DNA from: UM-FILTER-33-9 sp964530235
GTDB lineage: Bacteria; Patescibacteriota; Microgenomatia; UBA1406; GWC2-37-13
Length of the DNA stretch: 64,000 bases
Assembly (NCBI GenBank): GCA_964530235.1
Contig: CAZGYB010000004.1
Location: 62,001 to 126,000 of the forward strand
Reading direction: 5' to 3'
The translations under genes and the position numbers were made by a program. Below the pieces are notes generated by a model. It was not told the origin of the DNA. It saw only the letters and a program-made list of their open reading frames with translations, and searched no databases. Below are positions 6,871 through 14,040 of this stretch, one piece after another. Each line of letters begins with the position of its first letter. Position 1 is the first letter of the stretch.

Positions 6871-7524
6871 TTATACCGTACCTGATCCTGGGAAAGGGAT
6901 AAACAGAGGTAATAATACATTTAATGCAGGCTGAAGAACGCCGTCAAGAAGGGATGATCTGCCGATAGGAATAATAAGAAGGATAAGAAAAAGCATTCCA
7001 TAGCGCTGTAGCTGATACCACTCCTCTGCTTTACGCTCGGGAAGGATTCCTCCAACGATTTTAAATCCGTCAAGCGGGTGAATAGGAATAAGGTTAAAAA
7101 CGCCAAGCACGAGGTTCATCATGATGAACCGGCTGAGAATAATAAATCCTATAGTACTTATTCCCGGAATTGCAACAAATGTGAACAAACGAAGGATGAT
7201 AGAAAGTATCAGCGCGAGAAGTATATTTGATATCGGTCCGGCAACTGAGATAAGCGCTGCATCTTTTCGCGGATTTTTTAAATTATATGGGTCAAACTCA
7301 ACCGGCTTACCCCAGCCGAATCCAAAGAACATAAGAAACAGAAGGCCGGTAAGATCGATATGAACAAAGGGGTTGAGAGTGATGCGTCCGGCAAGCCGTG
7401 CCGTCGGGTCGCCAAGCCGGTCTGCAGTCCATGCGTGGGCGCACTCATGAATGGCAATCGCCACAAGAAGACTGACGATACTGACAAGAAAAATGATTGG
7501 ACTGGTAAAAAAAGTACTGAGCAT
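6871..7524 (-). CDS. Site-2 protease family (M50) membrane metalloprotease
   Basis: The 217-residue polytopic protein has the zinc motif HECAH at residues 26-30 in the first membrane region and the partner motif NLIPIHPLDGFK later, whose Asp completes the metal site. It is the short form without PDZ domain, common in small genomes and thought to cleave membrane-embedded regulators. The substrate is unknown. It starts divergently from rpmB and ends just before tRNA-Thr. Confidence 0.92.
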   Translation of the reverse strand: MLSTFFTSPIIFLVSIVSLLVAIAIHECAHAWTADRLGDPTARLAGRITLNPFVHIDLTGLLFLMFFGFGWGKPVEFDPYNLKNPRKDAALISVAGPISNILLALILSIILRLFTFVAIPGISTIGFIILSRFIMMNLVLGVFNLIPIHPLDGFKIVGGILPERKAEEWYQLQRYGMLFLILLIIPIGRSSLLDGVLQPALNVLLPLFIPFPGSGTV

Positions 7525-7575
7525 ATTGATTTCCGGTATCTCCTATGATATCATAAAAACTCATTATTGAAATCT

Positions 7576-7923
7576 ATGAAATGTTATCATTGCGGAAAAG
7601 GCATACTTTTTGGCAGGACACACACCCATCATCGGGGTGTAGCTGGAGGCAGATGGAAGAAACGTGCTCCGAAGAAACAGCGCATTTTTGAGCCGAACCT
7701 ACAGCCGGTACACATTCTCATTGCAGGAAAACTCAAGCGGGTGAAACTGTGTACTCGTTGTTTAAAACGGGTCCGGAAAGACATTCGTGATGGCAAAAAA
7801 CCGTTTGTTACTCTCGCAAAGCTTCAACCTCAACAGTCTGAAAAAAAAGAAGTTCAGAAGGAACCGGTGAAAAAGAAAACGAAAAAAGTAAGGGCGAAAA
7901 AAACCACAAAGAAAGCAGAATAA
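7576..7923 (+). CDS. rpmB: Large-subunit ribosomal protein bL28
   Basis: The product (115 residues from ATG 7576) opens with KCYHCGKG and continues with bL28 features such as RTHTHHRGVAGGRWKKRAP, QRIFEPNLQPV and LCTRCLKRVRK. Two CxxC pairs (CYHC, CTRC) make a zinc-binding form. After about residue 85 there is a Lys-rich tail of roughly 30 residues not found in short bL28 versions, probably contacting rRNA. A TTG nine bases upstream could also be used, but ATG is the better start. Confidence 0.93.
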   Translation: MKCYHCGKGILFGRTHTHHRGVAGGRWKKRAPKKQRIFEPNLQPVHILIAGKLKRVKLCTRCLKRVRKDIRDGKKPFVTLAKLQPQQSEKKEVQKEPVKKKTKKVRAKKTTKKAE

Positions 7924-7927
7924 TCTT

Positions 7928-9064
7928 CTATTGAGTGCACACTTCAATTGTAAATATTCCTCCTCCAGAGCAGTTCATTTGAATAGGTGGCATCTGAAGG
8001 GGAACACTTCCGCAGTCGCATACTCCTGATGAGCAGTTCGTACAGTGGGCTCGTGCGCAGACTCCCATGGTGCAGGTACACGGGCCGTATGCACCGTTTG
8101 CCAGATTATAGGTTCCGCCACCGGCAAGAGCCGGTTTTACCGCATGACAGGTTCCGGGTTGAGGAACCGGCGTGCTGGTAGGAGTTCGGGTTGGAGTGGG
8201 GGTTGCGGTTGGACTATGAGTCGGTTGAGGTGTTGCAGTTGGGCCCGGAGTCGGAGTTGCAAGGGGGGTTGACGTCGGTGTTGGCGTCATGGTTGAGGAA
8301 GGGGTTGGTGCAGTAGTTATAGTTGGTGTTGGGGTAAATTGAACAGTTGGGGTTGGATGCTCTGGAGTGGGCGAGGGAGTAGAAGCGATGGTTGGGGTGG
8401 CAGAAACAGTCGGCTGTGTGGTGGGTGTTGGGGTTGGATTGTGTAACCAGTTGACTTCAGGTTTAACCGGATTTACGCCTAAACTGTAGAGAAGGAGGGA
8501 ATAGTCCTGACCGTCAACAATGCCATCAATGTTGATATCTGCTTTTCCCAGCGAATCCGTATCGTTTCTTCCCAGATATTGAAACAGGAGAGATGCGTCT
8601 GCCCCGTTAATTGATCCGTCATTATTGAGATCGCCGACATAAAACGGTACTGCTGTGTCCTGAATGGTCTGGCCGTTGGCTTGCAAAATAATTTCTGGAC
8701 CGGTGCAGTTTTCTTTGTTTGGAACCGCGCAGATTAATCGAGCTACGGCGAACTGTGGCTTGATGAGAAACGCGTAGAATTCTGTTAAATCCGGATCGGG
8801 GAGGGAAACTGCGGTGTGATACTGTTTGTTAACCTGATTCAGTTGCACATCACCAAGCGTGAGAATCTCTTTTGAGCGGTTATACACCTGTATTGTAGCT
8901 TTTCGCGCACCCGAGAATACCTGCGTGCCCTGTACTGCAAAGGTAAAAGCCACAGATACATTGCTTGCTCTGCTTGCAATGCTCTGCATAAAGATAAGAA
9001 GAAAAAAGAAAGTAAAAATTACTCCTGCAATAACAAAACTTCGAAACGGTTTGACGGTTGTCAT
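7928..9064 (-). CDS. Exported dockerin-domain protein with Pro/Thr-rich linker and Cys-rich tail
   Basis: The 378-residue protein has an N-terminal membrane/signal segment (about 9-28), a beta-rich region (35-140), a type I dockerin pair (DLNNDGSINGADASLLFQYL at 145-164, then DINIDGIVDGQDYSLLLYSL) with both calcium loops intact, a long TPTPT linker (about 208-305) and a tail of about 70 residues with many cysteines (CTCTMGVC, HCTNC, CDC). Dockerins bind cohesins, and cohesin-like domains are encoded at 9092 and 16488. It starts divergently from the cohesin-like gene, and the promoter of that gene overlaps its first codons. Likely a surface protein; ligand unknown. Confidence 0.88.
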   Translation of the reverse strand: MTTVKPFRSFVIAGVIFTFFFLLIFMQSIASRASNVSVAFTFAVQGTQVFSGARKATIQVYNRSKEILTLGDVQLNQVNKQYHTAVSLPDPDLTEFYAFLIKPQFAVARLICAVPNKENCTGPEIILQANGQTIQDTAVPFYVGDLNNDGSINGADASLLFQYLGRNDTDSLGKADINIDGIVDGQDYSLLLYSLGVNPVKPEVNWLHNPTPTPTTQPTVSATPTIASTPSPTPEHPTPTVQFTPTPTITTAPTPSSTMTPTPTSTPLATPTPGPTATPQPTHSPTATPTPTRTPTSTPVPQPGTCHAVKPALAGGGTYNLANGAYGPCTCTMGVCARAHCTNCSSGVCDCGSVPLQMPPIQMNCSGGGIFTIEVCTQ

Positions 9065-9078
9065 ATTTTCACTATAAT
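9051..9078 (+). promoter_or_regulatory. Promoter of the cohesin-like gene
   Basis: TTGACG (9051-9056) and TATAAT (9073-9078) are 16 bases apart. The -10 box overlaps ATG 9077, so translation must begin further on, at ATG 9092 or 9098, leaving at most a few bases of leader. Confidence 0.75.
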
Positions 9079-9091
9079 GAGAGCAGACTTA

Positions 9092-9718
9092 ATGCTTATG
9101 ATAGCAAAAAAATATGCGTCTTTTTTAGGATCATTTATTTTGGGATTCTTTATTATGTTTTTGATCCATCTTCTGTATGCGCATGAATGGTCAGTACAGC
9201 GGGATCGCGATATAAAGAGTGTAAAACAGGAAACATCCGTAGGTCCAACGACACGTCCCCTTACCCAAAATGAAATCCTGATTCTTGCAGATAAAGCTAA
9301 AAAAATGTCCGGATATGAAAAACAATTGGTTACTTTTGGCTCCCGTACGGTTTCACAGAACGGAAATGTGACTACTATTGACCTCTTGATTAAGGGACCT
9401 GAAAAAACACTGATGGATGCCGCTGATATCCGGTTGGATTTTTCCCAGGGAATTGAGGTCTTGCAGGTTGAGAAAGGAAAAGCATTTTCTTCATATCCCC
9501 ATATTTCCGTACGGGGCGCGAGTATTCTTGCGACCGGAATCGCCGATATATCGGATGGTCAAATCAGCTATGGTTTGATGAATTCCACATTCATTCGGGT
9601 TACCCTTCGGCAGTTTGAGAAAACAGGTACCGTGAAAATCATTTCCGAAGGAACAAATGTGTACCTTATGGGAGAATCGATTTTGGATCGAACAAAAAGT
9701 ATAGACAAACTTCTTTAA
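9092..9718 (+). CDS. Membrane-anchored protein with a cohesin-like domain
   Basis: About 208 residues. A single membrane segment near residues 8-28 anchors the N-terminus; the rest is outside. Residues about 75-200 resemble a cohesin fold: a DLLIKGPEKTLMDAADIRLDF strand pattern, then FSSYPHISVRGASILATG and FIRVTLRQFEKTGTVKI. Cohesins pair with dockerins, and a dockerin protein is encoded head-to-head next door, so a partnership is plausible. I chose ATG 9092 because the promoter's -10 box covers an earlier ATG. The fold call comes from pattern only. Confidence 0.65.
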   Translation: MLMIAKKYASFLGSFILGFFIMFLIHLLYAHEWSVQRDRDIKSVKQETSVGPTTRPLTQNEILILADKAKKMSGYEKQLVTFGSRTVSQNGNVTTIDLLIKGPEKTLMDAADIRLDFSQGIEVLQVEKGKAFSSYPHISVRGASILATGIADISDGQISYGLMNSTFIRVTLRQFEKTGTVKIISEGTNVYLMGESILDRTKSIDKLL

Positions 9719-9724
9719 TCGGAG

Positions 9725-10534
9725 TTATTTCCAGATCCAAGTAGCAAGAATACGTTCGAGTTCTTTCTGTTGTGTTGTTCTGTTTTCTGTATCAGATGCT
9801 GTGAGCAGTTCAAAACCGGTTAAAGGGCTTCCGTTTGCCTCGTAGGTGTTGGGAAGGTACACAAACACATGTGTTGTTTGCACTGATTTGTTAGCGTATT
9901 CCGTTGTAACTTTGTATCCTTCTTTTCCCCCGACTTGAACCGGAACAGTCTCAACGGTTGTTTCGTCGCTTCCGTGTTGTTTTTCAAGGGCTAGCCATTG
10001 TGTGCCCATATCCTCAGAGTTCGCATATGTTTTATTGTGCAGAAATACCGAAAAACTAACACTTGTATCAGGAAGATTTGCATCAGGAAACGTGCGGAAG
10101 GTCAGATCACAGTTATTTTCTTTTCCCACCTCATGTTTTTGGGGAAGTGCAAGGGTAAAGCAAAGCGTTTCTTTTAAAACCGCTTGTTCTGGTTGCGCGG
10201 AAAGAGAAGCATCCTGTGTTGGAAGAAGCGTCGGTGGAGGAATTGATATGGACGGGGTTATTTTGACCATATTTTTTTGTGATTTTTCTAGCGCTTGAGT
10301 GAGGAGTGTTGCTTTTTGATGCATGATAAATCCATAAAATCCTCCTCCAATACCGACCAAAAGGCAAATGAGTGAGAAGAATACACCGAGCGGATTACCC
10401 TTGCGTGCTGTGTACACCGGCGGGATATCTATATCCGCAGGAGTTTGTTCGACCGGTAACGGCTGAGGTTGGGGTGGTTGTTGAGTAGGTAGTGGTGTTT
10501 GCGGAGTCGGATTTTGTGTTGAGGTTGCTGTCAT
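9725..10534 (-). CDS. Single-pass membrane protein of unknown function, Pro-rich N-terminus
   Basis: From ATG 10534 the product is 269 residues: a Pro/Gln/Thr-rich cytoplasmic part (1-45), a hydrophobic segment (about 53-75), then a coiled or linker stretch and a roughly 150-residue outside domain containing a pair of cysteines (LCFTLALP, NNCDLTF) that could form a disulfide. No family is recognised. An ATG at 10558 is also in frame, but TATTGT and TATACT boxes lie between the two, favouring the later start. It ends six bases from the cohesin-like gene, in convergent orientation. Confidence 0.7.
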   Translation of the reverse strand: MTATSTQNPTPQTPLPTQQPPQPQPLPVEQTPADIDIPPVYTARKGNPLGVFFSLICLLVGIGGGFYGFIMHQKATLLTQALEKSQKNMVKITPSISIPPPTLLPTQDASLSAQPEQAVLKETLCFTLALPQKHEVGKENNCDLTFRTFPDANLPDTSVSFSVFLHNKTYANSEDMGTQWLALEKQHGSDETTVETVPVQVGGKEGYKVTTEYANKSVQTTHVFVYLPNTYEANGSPLTGFELLTASDTENRTTQQKELERILATWIWK

Positions 10535-10582
10535 ATAAGTATAACAATATTCTTTCATACTACCGGAAAAAGAGGGAGTTTG

Positions 10583-11149
10583 TCAATACCGCAGAGGAAC
10601 GAGTTCGCCGTTTTTTTCTTCAAACAACTTTGCACTTTGTTCAACAGCCCTTTGGGTAAAGAGAATTCCGTTGAGATGGTCGCATTCATGCTGGATAATG
10701 GTTGCCTTGAATCCCGAAAACCAGCGGGATATGGTTTTCCCTTCAAGATCCTGGTATGAAAGGAATACCTTAAAACTGCGTGAAACAGGACCCCAGATAC
10801 GAGGAATAGAAAGACAACCCTCAAGTTTTGTAGAGTTAGGAGTTGGTAGTTTATAGTTTTTAGTTTGCAGTTTATTTCTGTGAACTACTAACTGCGAACT
10901 GTCAACATTTTTTAATATTTTAGGATTAATAAAAACCTCTGTTTTTCCTTTGGGTGTAGGTTTCATAATAAATAATGTGAGACTAATCCCTACCTGTGGC
11001 GCAGCCAGACCAACTCCTTGAGGGTCAACCTGAGCAATAAGCGTTTCTTCCATATCAAATACTAGCTTTTTAATCTTTCGGTTGATTTCGGTTACGGGTA
11101 ATGCGGGAATAGTAAGCACTTTCTGGGGTATTTGAACAATCTTAAGCAT
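10583..11149 (-). CDS. def: Peptide deformylase
   Basis: The enzyme removes the formyl group from nascent proteins. All three motifs are present: GVGLAAPQVG (45-54), EGCLSIP (110-116, metal Cys) and QHECDHLNG (153-161, metal His pair and catalytic Glu). Between the first two lies an abnormal insert (about residues 82-108, VDSSQL...QTKNY...) encoded by the palindromic repeat also found in spoU; removing it restores ordinary def length. TATAAT sits six bases before ATG, predicting a leaderless mRNA. Confidence 0.94.
   Translation of the reverse strand: MLKIVQIPQKVLTIPALPVTEINRKIKKLVFDMEETLIAQVDPQGVGLAAPQVGISLTLFIMKPTPKGKTEVFINPKILKNVDSSQLVVHRNKLQTKNYKLPTPNSTKLEGCLSIPRIWGPVSRSFKVFLSYQDLEGKTISRWFSGFKATIIQHECDHLNGILFTQRAVEQSAKLFEEKNGELVPLRY
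10832..10916 (-). repeat. In-frame palindromic repeat inside def
   Basis: Read on the minus strand, it runs from GTTGACAGTTCGCAGTT to AAACTATAAACTACCAACT. The end half matches the inverted repeats around the four-helix-bundle gene, and the whole resembles the insert in spoU, including reading frame. Confidence 0.75.
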
Positions 11150-11264
11150 GGGATTATTATATAATATGAACTATGCAATCTCCAATATTCAACGATCAAC
11201 TACCAATCAGAGATCCTGTGTTTATTGAATCAATGAAAACAGCTTGAATTTTGAGAATTAAATT

Positions 11265-12179
11265 ATGAAATTATCATTAGCAATCGCTACTTATAACGAG
11301 GAGAAACACATTGCAGACTGCATTGCTTCATGCGAAGATCTCGTTGATGAGATTATCGTGGTTGATGGATCATCATCCGATAAAACTCGTGAAATTGCAA
11401 AATCGCTTGGTGCACAAGTGATTACAACCGAAAATCGTGTGATGTTTCACACCAATAAACAAAAAGCAATGGATCTGGCGACCGGCGATTGGATTTTACA
11501 GCTTGATGCAGATGAACGGGTAACCCCGGATCTTGCACAGGAAATAAAAAAAGTGATGCTCCTGTCAAAGGAAGAATTAGAAGCATATCAAATAAATCTT
11601 CCGGAAAGAAAACTTTTTATCCGTCATCAACAGATTACAAATCCTAAACTCCAAACCCTAAACCACAGTCAGACGTTCAATTCCCAATATAATGCCTTTT
11701 ATATTCCACGCCTGAATTATTTTTTGGGTAAATTTCTTCGCTATGGGGGAGTTTATCCGGACGGAGTAATCCGTTTAGTGCGCAAAGGAAAAGCATTTTT
11801 GCCGTGTAAAGATGTTCATGAACTGATGCGGGTTGAGGGAACAATAGGGTGGCTGCAAAATCCGCTCCTGCATTATGACTCGCCTACGTTCCTGAGATAC
11901 TTGGAACGAAATAAACGATATATAAAGCTGTTAACCGGTGAAATAAAAAGCAATATGCAAAGCGTCAAAATTAAAAATAATGGTCACAAGCTAATAGTTT
12001 TTAAAGAAGAAATTTTATTGGGTATTAACTGGTTATTTGTGAAACCCATTGTTTGGTTTTTCATGACAACATTCCGTCATAAAGGGATTTTGGATGGCTG
12101 GAGGGGAGTGGTATTTTCTTTCTTTTCCGCCCTTCGTTTCCCCCGGGCATATATTTGCTATAAACTGAAAAAAATATAG
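11265..12179 (+). CDS. Glycosyltransferase family 2 (WaaE/KdtX-like)
   Basis: The 304-residue product has a GT-A fold: SLAIATYNEEKHIADCI at the N-terminus, VDGSSSDKT, then LDADERV as the metal-binding DXD-type site near residue 80, followed by an acceptor part and a hydrophobic C-terminal stretch. It resembles the LPS-core glucosyltransferase-like group, widespread in Gram-positives and CPR for surface glycans. Around residues 125-143 (ITNPKLQTLNHSQTFNSQ) is a low-complexity segment similar in style to the spoU and def inserts. The start is divergent from def. Confidence 0.87.
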   Translation: MKLSLAIATYNEEKHIADCIASCEDLVDEIIVVDGSSSDKTREIAKSLGAQVITTENRVMFHTNKQKAMDLATGDWILQLDADERVTPDLAQEIKKVMLLSKEELEAYQINLPERKLFIRHQQITNPKLQTLNHSQTFNSQYNAFYIPRLNYFLGKFLRYGGVYPDGVIRLVRKGKAFLPCKDVHELMRVEGTIGWLQNPLLHYDSPTFLRYLERNKRYIKLLTGEIKSNMQSVKIKNNGHKLIVFKEEILLGINWLFVKPIVWFFMTTFRHKGILDGWRGVVFSFFSALRFPRAYICYKLKKI

Positions 12180-12186
12180 TAGACAA

Positions 12187-12555
12187 TTAATGTTTTATAG
12201 CGAGGGGAGGAGGTATAGGTATTTGTAATTGTTGAGGAAGAGGTGAAAAGTTTTTTCGTGGTGCAAGAGTTTCAGGTCTGGAACTTTGCGCAATTTGTTG
12301 TAATTCTGCTCTTGCTGTAGCCGGTGCCGTTGGGATTATTTCCTTTAAAGCAATATGTTGCGGATATTTTTCTTGAAGAGAGGTTCGTGAAAAACCGGGA
12401 ATCTGTGGTGCTTTTTCTGCTGATCTTCCTTCTACATAGGCCTGAGCTTTTGCTTGTGCAATTTGGTTTTCTTGTTTAGCTTTTAGCGGAATACCTATTA
12501 TAGCACCGGCAGCAATCCCTTTTGGTGTGAGTAAATCTGGGTTAATTTCCCCCAT
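12187..12555 (-). CDS. Small protein of unknown function, Ala/Gln/Pro-rich
   Basis: A 122-residue product without signal peptide or membrane segment. It opens with MGEINPDLLTPKGIAAGAIIGIPL and has a Gln/Pro-rich tail (LPQQLQIPIPPPL). No family recognised. Its ATG follows the TAA of the upstream Cys-rich secreted protein with no gap, so the two are translated from one message and may act together. Confidence 0.6.
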   Translation of the reverse strand: MGEINPDLLTPKGIAAGAIIGIPLKAKQENQIAQAKAQAYVEGRSAEKAPQIPGFSRTSLQEKYPQHIALKEIIPTAPATARAELQQIAQSSRPETLAPRKNFSPLPQQLQIPIPPPLAIKH

Positions 12556-13533
12556 TTATTTATTAAATCGCGGTAACGCGTTAGTAATATAATTTTCTAG
12601 AGATTGGTCGAGGTTTGCTGCAAAGTAAAACAATTGTTCGAAAAGCGAAAGCGGTTTTTCAGCAGCAATAATAGTTTTTCGCGCAGCCACTTTTAGCGGT
12701 TCAAGATTAACAACAGGCATCTGGATCTGTGGAAGAGAAAGAATAGAACGGGATTGAGTTGGTTCGTTTTGCTGTGGTGGCACTGTTGGAGCGAATTGAT
12801 TCTGGTTTTGCATAGGCGGATTCGTCAGTGGAGGAATGTTTTGATTAAGCGGAGGATTTGTCGGGTTAACGGGTGGATTTGTAGGATTTACAGGAGGATT
12901 TGTTGGATTTAGTGGTGGGTTTGTTGGGAATTGAGGAGTGGTTGGTTGAGGGCGATTTGTTGGGGTTCTTGTCGGGGTGTTTTGTGGTCGGGGAGTAGCG
13001 CTCGGTTGAGGTCTGTTTGTGGGTGTTGGCTGGTTGCCTCCGCCCGGAACTCCGGGAGGGAGTCCATACAAAGGATGCATATTTTGCTCAGTTGTTCCGA
13101 TTATACAGCCGTATCCGCGCGCCATCATATCCGGAGCGTTGCTATGCCAGCGCCAATACCATCCGCACTGTTCCGGTCTACTCATTTGGTTGCAGTAGAA
13201 TGGGTGGCAATACCCGCGTTCAGGCCAGCAGCATGCCTCAGGATCGTTTCTCTGCACCATTTCCGTACAACAAGGAGGTTGTTGAGTACAAAAGTACCGG
13301 TTTGCGTCAGTGCTGTTTGTGTCATAACAGCAGTTATAAGCACCGCCACATCCGGCGCTTCCGCAGAGACCATAATCAATAGAGCCGTCTGCTTTAATTG
13401 TTTTTCGGGTGCATCCGTCAGGATAACAGCTGCTTCCGCTTCCGCAAAAACACCCGTTTATTGCCACTACAGGCCTTTGGTTCAGAATAAAAAACAGAGT
13501 GAGAAAAACAAAACAATATACTATTTTTTTCAT
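12556..13533 (-). CDS. Secreted Cys-rich protein with NPTNPP repeats
   Basis: The 325-residue product has a signal peptide (about 1-24), then a Cys-rich module (about 25-150) containing many Cys pairs (CFCGSGSSCYPDGC, NCCYDT, PPCCTE, ACCWPERGYC), probably disulfide-bonded outside the cell. A long Pro/Asn/Thr spacer follows with repeats of NPTNPPVNPTNPP, then a C-terminal segment with an amphipathic or hydrophobic helix. The layout suggests a cell-surface or pilus-like adhesin; no family recognised. It heads a two-gene unit and diverges from a small membrane-protein operon at 13570. Confidence 0.7.
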   Translation of the reverse strand: MKKIVYCFVFLTLFFILNQRPVVAINGCFCGSGSSCYPDGCTRKTIKADGSIDYGLCGSAGCGGAYNCCYDTNSTDANRYFCTQQPPCCTEMVQRNDPEACCWPERGYCHPFYCNQMSRPEQCGWYWRWHSNAPDMMARGYGCIIGTTEQNMHPLYGLPPGVPGGGNQPTPTNRPQPSATPRPQNTPTRTPTNRPQPTTPQFPTNPPLNPTNPPVNPTNPPVNPTNPPLNQNIPPLTNPPMQNQNQFAPTVPPQQNEPTQSRSILSLPQIQMPVVNLEPLKVAARKTIIAAEKPLSLFEQLFYFAANLDQSLENYITNALPRFNK

Positions 13534-13557
13534 GGATTTTAGATACTTTAGATACAG

Positions 13558-13563
13558 TATAAT
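13558..13563 (+). promoter_or_regulatory. -10 box (TATAAT) for the lyase operon
   Basis: TATAAT ends six bases before ATG 13570 of the first small gene. No convincing -35 box is visible. This fits the short -10-to-ATG spacing seen at many genes in the window. Confidence 0.6.
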
Positions 13564-13569
13564 AAAAAA

Positions 13570-13713
13570 ATGATGGGGATTCGAGTAGATAAGAAAAAAA
13601 TAATATTTACCGGTATTGTTATCTTCATTTCATTCGGTATTGCGTATTTTATTGACAAATATTATATTGAAGGTAAGGGGATAATGTTTCTTTTTGAATT
13701 GTTTAAATTGTAA
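13570..13713 (+). CDS. Small single-span membrane protein (47 residues)
   Basis: A short ORF opening MMGIRVDKKKIIFTGIVIF with a basic N-terminus, one membrane helix (about 10-27), then DKYYIEGKG and a hydrophobic end. It begins six bases after TATAAT and its stop is two bases before the next ATG, which argues for a real gene at the head of an operon with the 100-residue membrane protein and the lyase. Function unknown. Confidence 0.55.
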   Translation: MMGIRVDKKKIIFTGIVIFISFGIAYFIDKYYIEGKGIMFLFELFKL

Positions 13714-13715
13714 CT

Positions 13716-14018
13716 ATGTTATTTCGAATTGACCGATTTTTCTTTGATGAAAGGGACTTGTTTACTGCGCTTTTCGGCGTATTTCTCCTGGTAAGTTATT
13801 TTCTTCATCTCTCTCTTTTTCCGTTTCGAATAGAGTCTCTTGTAGTTGTTTTTTTATTTCTTCTTGTTACCCGAACAATGGTGTCAACATTGAAATTTAA
13901 TTCATATTTTTTTCTGGTGCTTTCCGGCCTCTTGTTTAGTATGGTATTATCTCCGTATGGTTTGGGAATTTATTTGTTTGTTGGTATTGTGCTGTATACA
14001 AAAACAAACCTGATATAA
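13716..14018 (+). CDS. Small multi-pass membrane protein of unknown function
   Basis: A 100-residue protein with three predicted membrane segments (about 16-34, 39-55, 63-92) and the opening MLFRIDRFFFDERDLFTAL. It is 2 bp behind a 47-residue membrane protein and 22 bp ahead of the lyase, so the three are probably co-transcribed. No family recognised. Confidence 0.65.
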   Translation: MLFRIDRFFFDERDLFTALFGVFLLVSYFLHLSLFPFRIESLVVVFLFLLVTRTMVSTLKFNSYFFLVLSGLLFSMVLSPYGLGIYLFVGIVLYTKTNLI

Positions 14019-14040
14019 CATCAATCATTTTTGAACTGGT

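Noticed and set aside
9077..9091. ATG 9077 as start of the cohesin-like gene
   Set aside because: The codon overlaps the TATAAT box of its own promoter.
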